Shown: positions 1-6,125 of the stretch, in pieces
Layout: each line of letters begins with the position of its first letter
Numbering within the stretch: position 1 is the stretch's first letter
DNA from: Candidatus Bipolaricaulota bacterium
Lineage (GTDB): Bacteria > Bipolaricaulota > Bipolaricaulia > UBA7950 > UBA9294
Direction of reading: 5' to 3'
DNA: 11,661 nt
Assembly (NCBI GenBank): GCA_030612485.1
Contig: JAUWNS010000065.1
Location: 1-11,661, forward strand
Translations under genes and position numbers: made by a program
Notes under the pieces: model-generated
Database searches by the model: none
Told to the model about the DNA's origin: nothing
What the model saw: the letters and a program-made list of their open reading frames with translations, nothing else

Positions 1-881
1 TGCGCACGGGAAGCCGGGTGTCTGCTCTACAGGGACGTGTGAATTGGGGTGGTGCGTTGAGTGGTCGCGATATCGAAGCAGTGAACAAGACGACAAGCGG
101 ATTGATCAAATTGCTCTTCCCGTCGACGGAGATGGAGATCCCAGATGAGGAGCTTGAGCGAATCGTCCGCATCGCGCTGGAATCGCGGCGGAGGGTCAAG
201 GAACAGCAGAAACGTATCGTACGTTCCGAATTCCGTAATACCCACTTCAGCTACTTCCTTGGCACAGACGGTGTGGAGCAGTTCGTCGCAACACCAGAGC
301 TACACAGCGATCGCGTAATCGATACTGATCCCCTCCCTCCAGGCCAGGTTTGGGCAATCAGCCCTGGATCGGATAGAGCTGGCTCGTCACTGTACCGAAT
401 AGAGGTTACATGTGGACCGGGTGGCAGTATGAAGATTCTCAACGCGCCGATTCCTCCCGGATTCAAAGAGAGTGTTCGTTACGGTGAACAGAATCTGTAT
501 GTACGCTCTCGCGAGCTTGTGGGCGACCGTGATCCGCGCGCGCACGAGTTCTCAATTCAGATGCGTGCGCTGGACACCGACTCATCAGGAGGCGGGCTCG
601 GGCTTCCGATCTTGATTGCGCTTTGCAGTAGTCTGATCGAGCGGAGTATCAAGGGAGGCCTTGTCCTGGTGGGAGCTCTCAATCTCGGCGGCTCCGTTGA
701 GTTGCTTCCGAATCCGGTTTCCGTCGCTGAGCTCGCCATCGAGAAGGGTGCTCAGACCTTGCTCATGCCAGTCTCATCTCGCAAGCAGCTGTTCGAGTTA
801 CCCGACGATCTGGCGACCAAGATTAGCATCGAGTTCTATTCCGATGCTGTTGATGCTCTCATCAAAGCAGTGATGGAGTGA
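1..881 (+). CDS. brxL: BREX Lon-like AAA+ protein BrxL, C-terminal part (5' end outside window)
   Basis: BrxL is a core component of type I BREX phage defence, a DNA-binding AAA+ ring protein with a Lon-like C-terminal domain. The frame is open from base 3, so the GTG at 18 is probably internal and the N-terminal ATPase part lies left of the window. Numbering from that GTG, residues about 20-33 (AVNKTTSGLIKLL) and 55-70 (ESRRRVKEQQKR) match the linker typical of BrxL. Residues about 175-287 form the Lon-like domain, with DTDSSGGGLGLP (186-197), GALNLGGS (219-226) and AELAIEKGAQTLLMPVSSR (237-255). My eye alignment to E. coli Lon places a Ser at the protease serine but Val at the catalytic lysine, so proteolysis is doubtful. 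In many type I loci brxL is the last gene, which suits its place here before accessory genes. Family assignment is from remembered motifs. Confidence 0.9.
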   Translation, partial: RTGSRVSALQGRVNWGGALSGRDIEAVNKTTSGLIKLLFPSTEMEIPDEELERIVRIALESRRRVKEQQKRIVRSEFRNTHFSYFLGTDGVEQFVATPELHSDRVIDTDPLPPGQVWAISPGSDRAGSSLYRIEVTCGPGGSMKILNAPIPPGFKESVRYGEQNLYVRSRELVGDRDPRAHEFSIQMRALDTDSSGGGLGLPILIALCSSLIERSIKGGLVLVGALNLGGSVELLPNPVSVAELAIEKGAQTLLMPVSSRKQLFELPDDLATKISIEFYSDAVDALIKAVME

Positions 882-919
882 AGGCATTGGCTGAAGCTCG
901 AAATGGAATGGGAGTAAAT

Positions 920-982
920 GGGGGAGCATCTTGATCCTTGACTCGAAATTCATGGCATGCTTCGGTGCGCTCAAAGAGAAAG
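920..982 (+). repeat. R1 dispersed repeat, copy A
   Basis: This 63-bp unit starts 38 bp after the brxL stop. It aligns without gaps to copies at 2629-2691 (46/63 identical) and 4786-4848 (50/63) by my hand count. Well conserved blocks are GATYCTTGA at the left and the CTTC...GCGCT segment in the middle. The copy overlaps the start of the small ORF at 931. No strong hairpin or terminal inverted repeat is visible. It may be a fragment of a mobile element or a shared recombination seam. Confidence 0.75.
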
Positions 983-1200
983 AACTCCGCCGTTGCCGTG
1001 AGTATTACACCAAGCTCCAGATCCTCGACATCTGCGACCGTATGCAGCACGCCATCGACACCGGCGAACCCTACCAAACCCTGCTTTGTACAGATGCAAG
1101 ACGACGATGCCCTTTCATCCGCACTGGAAACTCAACTCGCTGCCTCGATGCGCGCGAAGCTATCGAGTACGCCCAACAGCGCTGGGGAGATAGGAGGTAA
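931..1200 (+). CDS. Small hypothetical protein (89 aa) between brxL and the DUF262-HNH gene
   Basis: I do not recognise this product. The frame opens after a stop near 892. The likely start is TTG at 931, preceded by GGGGGAG four bases upstream; ATG at 952 is possible but lacks a Shine-Dalgarno. The first 17 or so residues (ILDSKFMACFGAL...) come from repeat R1. The rest is gene-like, with several GC-ending codons around residues 30-50, a run of cysteines (positions about 24, 34, 53, 60, 70) and a C-terminal EAIEYAQQRWG helix. Its TAA stop overlaps the AGGAGGT that serves the next gene, an arrangement expected for translational coupling. It could be a small accessory protein, or the remnant of a longer gene whose 5' part was replaced by R1. 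No signal peptide or membrane segment is seen. Confidence 0.4.
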   Translation: MILDSKFMACFGALKEKELRRCREYYTKLQILDICDRMQHAIDTGEPYQTLLCTDARRRCPFIRTGNSTRCLDAREAIEYAQQRWGDRR

Positions 1201-1203
1201 GAA

Positions 1204-2592
1204 ATGTTCAATCCACGTACAGAGTACGACATCACGAGCAAGCCGATCCCGATTCGAGATTTTCATGAGTACGCCGACGAGTTTGTCGTTCGTCCTCCTT
1301 ACCAGCGCAAGACTGTCTGGAGTAACAAGAAGCAGCAGGCGCTTATGGACAGTCTATTCCGGCGCTACTACATTCCGAGGCTTGTCATCCGTCAGGTTCG
1401 TCTAGATGAGTCGAGGACTGTGAATGAGGTCATCGACGGGCAGCAACGCATACATACCGTGCAGCGGTTCTTCTCTGATAAGCTGGCACTTCCGAAGAGC
1501 CTTGCGGATATCCATCAAAACCTACCAGGCGCGAGGTATTCTGAGCTATCGTCTGATATCCGAAGGTTCATCGACAAGGAGCTTCAGTATGATGCGGATA
1601 TCGTCAAGAGCATCGAGAATCCCCGAAATGCTGATCATCAGCACGTTGCAACGGAGATCTTCTGGCGCCTGCAACAGGGCGAGTCACTCAACTACATGGA
1701 GATCGCTCATTCTAGAATCTCGAGTCTTGCTCGAAACTTTGTTGTCAAATACGCCGACGACATTGGATTTGACTATGCCGGCTACCAGTCGGTTGACGAG
1801 AACCCGCACAAGCACCCATTTTTCTCCATCATCGATCGTGGGAACGATCGCATGCAGCACTTAGCCCTCCTGACACGCTTCCTGATCCTCGAGGAGCGCG
1901 ATGGCCCGACTGAACTTAAGGACAGCGTCGTCCTGGACTACACAGACAGATACATGCGGCCTGATGGCATAGACAACCTCAATCTTGAGGAAGAACCGTT
2001 TGCCAGACGCGTCCGCAGTAATCTGGACTCACTCTACCAGGTCTTTAAGGATGATTCCATGATTATGGAAAACGGCAGCATGAAAGAGCTAAAGGTAGAG
2101 TATTTCATCCTGTCGGTCTACCTCTTATTGAGGCACCTCAGGGAGCACTACGTTTGCGATGAAAGAGAGCGCCGGATCTTCCATGACTTCGTCATCGACT
2201 TTCATGCAAAGTGGCGAGGCAAGCACGAGAACGACAACGACGTGCTTGTATTTGCCGACAACCGTCAGCAGGACGCAACGAGCATCGAGACTCGCGATCG
2301 AGTGATTCGCCAGCGCTTCTTCGAGTACTGCTCCGAGAGGAACCACGAGATGCTAACGAAGGACGAGCGTCGAGTATTCTCTGAGGCGGAGCGAATCGCC
2401 ATCTATCGCCGTGGAAATGGTCTCTGCCAAATGTGCCTTGCAGAAGGGAAACCCGAGCGCGAAGCGCGCGTACCGTGGAGTGAATTTCAGGCAGACCACG
2501 TCATTCCTCACGCCAAGGGCGGGATGACGTCCCTAGAGAACGCCCAGCTTCTGTGTCGATATCACAATCAACAAAAGAGTGATCGTGTTTAG
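1204..2592 (+). CDS. DUF262 domain protein with C-terminal HNH endonuclease (GmrSD/BrxU-like restriction factor)
   Basis: The 462-aa protein has two recognisable parts. The N-terminal DUF262 (ParB/sulfiredoxin-like) domain shows RPPYQRKTVW (30-39) and IDGQQRIHT (77-85), the latter a variant of the family's DGQQR(L/I)T signature linked to nucleotide binding or hydrolysis. The C-terminus is an HNH nuclease: C408-x2-C411, the D431-H432 pair in ADHVIPHAKGG, N446 in ENAQLLC, then C451 and H454, so a zinc-bound beta-beta-alpha fold is intact. DUF262 plus an HNH-type nuclease is the architecture of GmrSD-type enzymes that cut modified phage DNA, of BrxU (found beside BREX) and of SspE. This protein is shorter than GmrSD/BrxU and carries a classical HNH rather than an obvious DUF1524. 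ATG 1204 follows AGGAGG (1192-1197) by 6 bases. The position after brxL suggests an added nuclease barrier; substrate specificity is not readable. Confidence 0.88.
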   Translation: MFNPRTEYDITSKPIPIRDFHEYADEFVVRPPYQRKTVWSNKKQQALMDSLFRRYYIPRLVIRQVRLDESRTVNEVIDGQQRIHTVQRFFSDKLALPKSLADIHQNLPGARYSELSSDIRRFIDKELQYDADIVKSIENPRNADHQHVATEIFWRLQQGESLNYMEIAHSRISSLARNFVVKYADDIGFDYAGYQSVDENPHKHPFFSIIDRGNDRMQHLALLTRFLILEERDGPTELKDSVVLDYTDRYMRPDGIDNLNLEEEPFARRVRSNLDSLYQVFKDDSMIMENGSMKELKVEYFILSVYLLLRHLREHYVCDERERRIFHDFVIDFHAKWRGKHENDNDVLVFADNRQQDATSIETRDRVIRQRFFEYCSERNHEMLTKDERRVFSEAERIAIYRRGNGLCQMCLAEGKPEREARVPWSEFQADHVIPHAKGGMTSLENAQLLCRYHNQQKSDRV

Positions 2593-2628
2593 TATGGCGT
2601 TGGATTGGAAAAGGAAGAGCGAGAAAGA

Positions 2629-2691
2629 GGGGGCGCATATTGATTCTTGAATCGAAATCTGCTGCATACTTCCACGCGCTACGAGAAAAAG
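2629..2691 (+). repeat. R1 dispersed repeat, copy B
   Basis: This is the most divergent R1 copy (46/63 to copy A, 45/63 to copy C, no gaps). It starts 36 bp after the stop of the DUF262-HNH gene, nearly the same distance as copy A after brxL. It contains a short perfect inverted repeat, GATTC-TT-GAATC. The frame that gives ILDSKF in copy A here reads ILESKS...FHALREK and stays open to a TAA about 60 bp further on, with no further similarity to copy A. Confidence 0.7.
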
Positions 2692-2730
2692 GGAGAGCAC
2701 GGTATGAGATTCCTTTTTCAGCCTTTCCGC

Positions 2731-2760
2731 TTGGCTAACGCTATCTCGATGCTGTATTCT
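2731..2760 (+). promoter_or_regulatory. Weak sigma70-like promoter candidate before the AlbA/ATPase gene
   Basis: TTGGCT (2731-2736) and TATTCT (2755-2760) are separated by 18 bases, each matching 4 of 6 consensus positions. It lies in the 279-bp gap between the DUF262-HNH and AlbA genes, about 110 bp before the latter. The gap is long for an operon, so a separate promoter is reasonable, but this match is weak and could be chance. Apart from R1 copy B nothing else stands out in the gap. Confidence 0.25.
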
Positions 2761-2871
2761 AAAATGCGTGAAAAGAGACATCTGTGTGGCGGGATGATCC
2801 TAAGGGACTCAATGACGTTATGATGGGCGAAAAAAACAACGAGGGGATGAGTTCTCTGATGGAGGATTCGG

Positions 2872-4566
2872 ATGAATAACGGCGAACTCGTGGCACTCGT
2901 GGATCGGTTGCGGTGTGAGCGCACTGAGGCCGAATGGGTGGAGTTCAAAGAAAACTGGTACCAAGCACAGGAGATTGGAAACTACCTCTCCGCGTTGGCC
3001 AACGGTGCCTGTCTCGTGGGGAAGCCACGCGGCTACCTTCTATTCGGGATTGACGATGAGTCGCATGAAGTAGTTGGCACCAGCTTTAATCCCTACACCA
3101 CCAAAGGGAAAGGCAACCAGGATCTGCTTCCTTGGCTTGGTGCGGGCTTGCGGCCGAATATTGGCTATGATGTGTATTCTGTTGACCACCCGGAAGGTCG
3201 AGTTGTTCTGTTCGAAGTCGGTGCAGCCTGGGATCGTCCGGTTTCATTCTACGGCAAAGCATACATCCGCGTGGGCTCGAGCAAGACAGAGCTTTCGAAA
3301 TACCCAGAGAAGGAGCGTGCGATTTGGCTTCGAAGAACGGACTGGTCAGCATTGGTCAGCGAATGTGCTGACTTGACTGACCTTGACCCCGAAGCATTGC
3401 TCAAGGCGCGCGAGCAGTTCAAGGTGAAGCATCCGGCGCAAGCGAAGTCGGTAGATACGTGGGACGAGGTCACCTTTCTCAACAAGGCAAAGCTGACCAT
3501 CCATGGTGGTATCACTCATGCGGCCATTCTACTGCTTGGAAAGCCTGAGGCTTCGGGGTTGCTTTCGCCAGCGGTAGCAAGAATCTCCTGGATTCTCAAG
3601 GATGCTAAGAATCTTGAGCTGGACTATAAACACTTCGGTCCGCCCTTCATTCTGCAGGTGGACCGCGTTCTGCGCCGAATTCGGAACCTCACTCTGAGAG
3701 CGCTGCCAAGCGGAACTCTGTTTCCCCAGGAGATCAGTCAGTACGACCCCTGGGTGATCCGCGAGGCATTGCACAACTGCATTGCACATCAAGACTATGG
3801 TCTGCACGGGCGAATCAGCGTGGTGGAGACACCCAGCACAATCCTTCTTGCCAATGCTGGGACTTTCCTTCCTGGGACTGTGGAAAACGTCATCCGCCAA
3901 GATGCACCTATGGAAATCTACCGCAACCCATTCCTCGCCGAGGCGATGGTCAACCTCAACATGATCGATACACAAGGCGGTGGGATCAAGCGCATGTTTC
4001 GCCTGCAAATTGGACGGTTCTTTCCTCTGCCGAGTTACGACTTGTCAGAGTTCGAGCGAGTGGTGGTCACGTTGAACGGTGAGATCCTGGATGAGCAATA
4101 CACGCGATTGCTGATGGAACGGACTGATCTTGAGCTATGGCAGGTGGTACTGTTGGACAAGATTCAGAAACGCGTTTTGATCTCTCGCGAAGAGCACCGT
4201 CAACTCAAGAGTGCAAAGCTTGTCGAGGGGCGGTACCCCAATCTTCTCATCGTAGGACGGATCGCAGAAGCGGTTGGAGACAGCGCCAGGCACATCCGTA
4301 ATCGGGGCTTCGACAAGCGGTACTACCTAGACTTGATTCTCGCGCTCGTTCGAGAGCACGGACCGGTAGATCGGACTGAGATCGATCGTCTGCTGCTCGA
4401 CAAATTACCCGAGGTGATGACTGAGAAGCAGAAAAAGGTTAAGGTGCACAACTTGCTTTCGGAACTTGCACAGCAAGGGGAGATTTGCAATATGGGAAGC
4501 AGACGTTATCCCCAATGGCAAGTGGCCGATGAAAGTGTCGATCAAACAAAGAACGGGCGTGCGTAA
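2872..4566 (+). CDS. AlbA_2 (Schlafen-like) DNA-binding protein with RecG-type GHKL ATPase domain and winged-helix tail
   Basis: The 564-aa protein has the layout of the large 'ATP-binding/RecG-like' AlbA_2 family common in defence islands. The N-terminal Schlafen/AlbA_2 domain (about 1-150) shows WVEFKEN (22-28), LANGACL (42-48) and GYLLFGIDDE (54-63). The middle carries a HATPase_c_4-like domain with REALHNCIAHQDYG (297-310; E298 and N302 sit where the GHKL N-box acidic and Asn residues belong), ILLANAGTFLPG (324-335) and the TQGGGIKRM loop (367-375). The last 90 or so residues look like a winged helix (DLILALVREHGPVDRTEIDR). GGAGG (2861-2865), 6 bases before ATG 2872, fixes the start. Proteins of this type are annotated as transcriptional regulators or defence effectors; which one applies here cannot be told from sequence. 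Family call is firm, function is inferred. Confidence 0.88.
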   Translation: MNNGELVALVDRLRCERTEAEWVEFKENWYQAQEIGNYLSALANGACLVGKPRGYLLFGIDDESHEVVGTSFNPYTTKGKGNQDLLPWLGAGLRPNIGYDVYSVDHPEGRVVLFEVGAAWDRPVSFYGKAYIRVGSSKTELSKYPEKERAIWLRRTDWSALVSECADLTDLDPEALLKAREQFKVKHPAQAKSVDTWDEVTFLNKAKLTIHGGITHAAILLLGKPEASGLLSPAVARISWILKDAKNLELDYKHFGPPFILQVDRVLRRIRNLTLRALPSGTLFPQEISQYDPWVIREALHNCIAHQDYGLHGRISVVETPSTILLANAGTFLPGTVENVIRQDAPMEIYRNPFLAEAMVNLNMIDTQGGGIKRMFRLQIGRFFPLPSYDLSEFERVVVTLNGEILDEQYTRLLMERTDLELWQVVLLDKIQKRVLISREEHRQLKSAKLVEGRYPNLLIVGRIAEAVGDSARHIRNRGFDKRYYLDLILALVREHGPVDRTEIDRLLLDKLPEVMTEKQKKVKVHNLLSELAQQGEICNMGSRRYPQWQVADESVDQTKNGRA

Positions 4567-4637
4567 ACAAATGCTTTTCCGTTATTGTGCACCACAAGTC
4601 GCTTCCTATCAGGCTCTTCTCATTGTTAGGAGCGCGA

Positions 4638-4706
4638 ATGGAAACACGTTTTTATCAAAGGGTTTATCAAAACGGAGCATGGCTTTGGTGTATGGACGGG
4701 CGCTGA
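4638..4706 (+). other. Tiny ORF (22 codons) with a good ribosome binding site
   Basis: AGGAG (4628-4632) lies 5 bases before ATG 4638, opening a 22-residue frame (METRFYQRVYQNG...CMDGR) that stops at 4704-4706, three bases before the next ATG at 4710. It has no recognisable family. It could be a leader peptide, or the start of a lost gene followed by a premature stop. The stretch from 4567 to 4637 shows nothing recognisable. Confidence 0.2.
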
Positions 4707-4709
4707 ACC

Positions 4710-4856
4710 ATGCCAACTGAGACCAGCGATAAGGACCTCAAGGGTATGATCGTTTCGACGCTGTCCGGGCTGCCAAAGAGGAAATGGGATCGCATCTCGA
4801 TTCTTGACTCGAATTTCACTACATGCTTCGGTGCGCTCAGAGGAAAATCGGGGTGA
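4710..4856 (+). pseudogene. Possible N-terminal remnant of a type I restriction HsdR-like gene, fused to repeat R1
   Basis: The frame from ATG 4710 begins MPTETSDKDLKGMIVSTLSG, which resembles the start of HsdR subunits (a T-x-T-S-E-K-x-L-E-x-L-I-V-x-x-L-T-G pattern). After about 22 residues it runs into repeat R1 and ends at TGA 4854, giving 48 codons with no HsdR catalytic region. I read this as a gene truncated at the R1 junction. The match is short and from memory, so it could be coincidence. Confidence 0.35.
4786..4848 (+). repeat. R1 dispersed repeat, copy C
   Basis: It is 50/63 identical to copy A and 45/63 to copy B, gap-free. It lies about 220 bp after the AlbA gene and is followed five bases later by R2 copy 1, so R1 and R2 may be adjacent parts of one longer element of about 145 bp. 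On the minus strand all three copies encode a similar peptide (RTEACSEIRVKNRDA here), as they do on the plus strand (ILDSNFTTCFGAL here), so the coding strand, if any, is undecided. Confidence 0.75.
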
Positions 4857-4928
4857 TCTTTGCTTTTGGTGTTTTTGCCTTTCCCTGCCACGGATCAACC
4901 GCGATCCAAAAGATCTGCTCAGGACCAA
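4854..4928 (+). repeat. R2 dispersed repeat, copy 1
   Basis: The 75-bp unit matches 5782-5857 at 67 of 76 aligned positions by hand, including one single-base gap in the CAACC/CAGCCC segment. The longest shared run is the 17-base block around CCAAAAGATCTGCTCAG. Its left part, read on the minus strand, resembles the 3' end of the transposase remnant at 5569-5787 (CAAAAACACCAAAAG versus GAAAAAACACCAAGA). A truncated gene tail follows it about 110 bp downstream. Confidence 0.8.
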
Positions 4929-5040
4929 GGTGGTAACCATTGAGAGTGCAGACTGCAGTGTTTGGCCGCTGGTTAGTATTGGCCCAGCGGTCAAAGCTTT
5001 GTAGGACCTAAACTATGAGTAGAGGTCAAATTCATTATAG

Positions 5041-5220
5041 AAGCTGCCTCGAGAATGTCAGTACTTGGCGATCTCAGTACCTGGTCTTACAAATCCCAAC
5101 GTGGCAAAAAACGAACTCAAACGACTTATGGATGAAGGCTATCTTCAACTAAAAGGAGAGCGCCGTGGAGCCTACTATGTGCCCGGACCAGCCTTGCTAG
5201 AGCGGCAGGAGCGTGAGTGA
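5041..5220 (+). pseudogene. C-terminal winged-helix tail of a lost AlbA/Fic-type regulator
   Basis: The 59-codon frame after TAG 5038 reads LTNPNVAKNELKRLMDEGYL followed by LKGERRGAYYVPGP and ends at TGA 5218. This is the usual winged-helix ending of AlbA_2, Fic and related DNA-binding proteins (recognition helix, L-x-x-L-x-x-x-G-hydrophobic, then the G-R-G-x-Y-Y wing). No start codon with a Shine-Dalgarno precedes it and the upstream domain is absent, so it is a 3' fragment. It differs in sequence from the tail of the intact AlbA gene at 2872-4566, so it derives from another gene. Confidence 0.6.
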
Positions 5221-5273
5221 TATGGTGGCCGGATATGGATGCAGGAAAACCCTTTAGAGAACGCAAAGAAAAT

Positions 5274-5305
5274 AGTTATGGTCGAGTTATGGATCACCAT
5301 AACTC
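5274..5305. promoter_or_regulatory. Cluster of three AGTTATGG half-sites including a perfect 9-bp dyad
   Basis: GAGTTATGG (5284-5292) and CCATAACTC (5297-5305) form a perfect inverted repeat around ATCA. A third AGTTATGG (5274-5281) is repeated directly 11 bases earlier, about one helical turn. This looks like an operator or protein-binding array. No intact gene adjoins it, so it may be a relic. The stretch 5221-5568 otherwise holds no convincing gene; the ORF from 5382 lacks gene-like features. Confidence 0.45.
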
Positions 5306-5568
5306 CCTGCAAAAGCACAATCGGGGTCGGGCCTTGCGATCCAACAGCAGGGACAGATCGCCTGGCTGATAACAGCACTTCATGTTGATGGTCCGTCAAG
5401 AAAAAGAAACCTGCAAAGGAAGTTCGAAAGGCGGGAATTATAAATGCATTCGCCGCCCAAAACTGACGGCGAAAGATCTCCTTCTACACATGGCAGATGA
5501 GGCTATCACCATTATAGGGGCTGAACTTCCTAAGTCAAGCGCAATGCGCGCTGTTTGGCATCCCATCT

Positions 5569-5787
5569 TCATTCTTGGTGTTTTTTCGCTTTAGCGGTGC
5601 GTTTCGCAATCACGCTGATCGTTGAGTACAACAGCCCCACGAAGCCAGCAACCTCTTTGGGCCTGTATTTGTGACCGTGAACGGCCCGGTAAATCCGCTC
5701 GTTGGAAAGGAGTCCCGAACGGGTTAACTCAACTACTTGAACAGCCTCCTCAATAGCCGTCCAAGCGGGAGAACTGGGGCCTGATCT
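5569..5787 (-). pseudogene. C-terminal fragment of an IS200-like (Y1 / REP-associated type) transposase
   Basis: The minus-strand frame is open for 72 codons from 5787 to the TGA at 5569-5571, with no start codon in a sensible place. Its core, ERIYRAVHGHKYRPKEVAGF followed by VGLLYSTISVIAKR, matches the helix-turn-helix tail of Y1-type transposases, where (I)Y-x-A-x-x-x-x-G-Y-x-x-K-E-(I/V)-A-x-x-L-G-L-H-Y-S-T-(I/V)-S is typical. The catalytic HUH and Tyr part is missing, and the family's G-Y and L-H-Y are here K-Y and L-L-Y, as expected for decay. The 5' boundary coincides with R2 copy 2. The 3' end (AKAKKHQE) resembles the peptide read from R2 on the same strand, suggesting R2 comes from a related element. 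Confidence 0.6.
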
Positions 5788-5857
5788 TTACTTTTGGTGT
5801 TTCTGCTTTTACCCGCCACGGATCAGCCCGCGGTCCAAAAGATCTGCTCAGAACCAA
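5782..5857 (+). repeat. R2 dispersed repeat, copy 2
   Basis: The second R2 copy abuts the transposase remnant on its left and a winged-helix gene tail on its right. The plus frame ending at TAA 5981 runs through it uninterrupted, so a junction peptide could be made in principle. There is no R1 copy beside it, unlike R2 copy 1. Confidence 0.8.
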
Positions 5858-5983
5858 ATCACCCACTTTGATCGCCAGCAGGTGAATCGGCTTATCCACG
5901 AGCTCGAACGCGAAGGACAGGTGAAAATCGAAGGGTATGGCCGCGGAGCGAAATACCATTATATCGGCAGCGAAGCTGGATAA
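5852..5983 (+). pseudogene. Second winged-helix gene tail, fused to repeat R2
   Basis: The frame reads FDRQQVNRLIHELEREGQV then KIEGYGRGAKYHYIG and stops at TAA 5981. It has the same winged-helix-plus-GRGxxYxY ending as the fragment at 5041-5220 but different sequence, so it is a separate lost regulator rather than a copy. Everything upstream of about 5852 in this frame is R2. It is most simply a 3' fragment left after insertion or deletion at the R2 edge. Confidence 0.5.
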
Positions 5984-6004
5984 ATGTCAATAGAAATGTT
6001 ACTC

Positions 6005-6030
6005 GATACATTTCCGCCGCAAATTGTATC
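6005..6030. repeat. Imperfect inverted repeat in the AT-rich island edge
   Basis: GATACATTT (6005-6013) faces AAATTGTATC (6021-6030), a dyad with one extra base. It lies in a markedly AT-rich stretch (23/60 G+C at 6001-6060) between the island debris and the high-GC chromosome. It may be an operator or an old mobile-element end; no T-run follows, so a terminator is unlikely. Confidence 0.3.
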
Positions 6031-6125
6031 AATAAATGTATGTGCGCATTTTGCGAAACATTTTCTGGGGTGGTTATGCGCCCACCCTGAAATTCTGCTA
6101 CAACGAAGCCACGAGAAGCCCAGGA

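Noticed and set aside
920..4848. R1 copies as integron attC sites
   Set aside because: The idea fits repeats behind each gene, but no GTTRRRY/RYYYAAC core pairs or long imperfect palindrome are present and no integrase is visible.
920..4848. R1 copies as a CRISPR array
   Set aside because: Copies are separated by whole genes, are diverged, and have no regular spacers.
4626..4994. Minus-strand ORF of 122 codons over R1 copy C and R2 copy 1
   Set aside because: It is composed mostly of the two repeats and unrelated flank, with no gene-like start; treated as repeat-derived. The similar minus ORFs at 862-1077 and 5750-5959 are rejected for the same reason.
5382..5594. Plus-strand ORF of 70 codons
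   Set aside because: No Shine-Dalgarno, no recognisable family, and its end overlaps the transposase remnant on the other strand.
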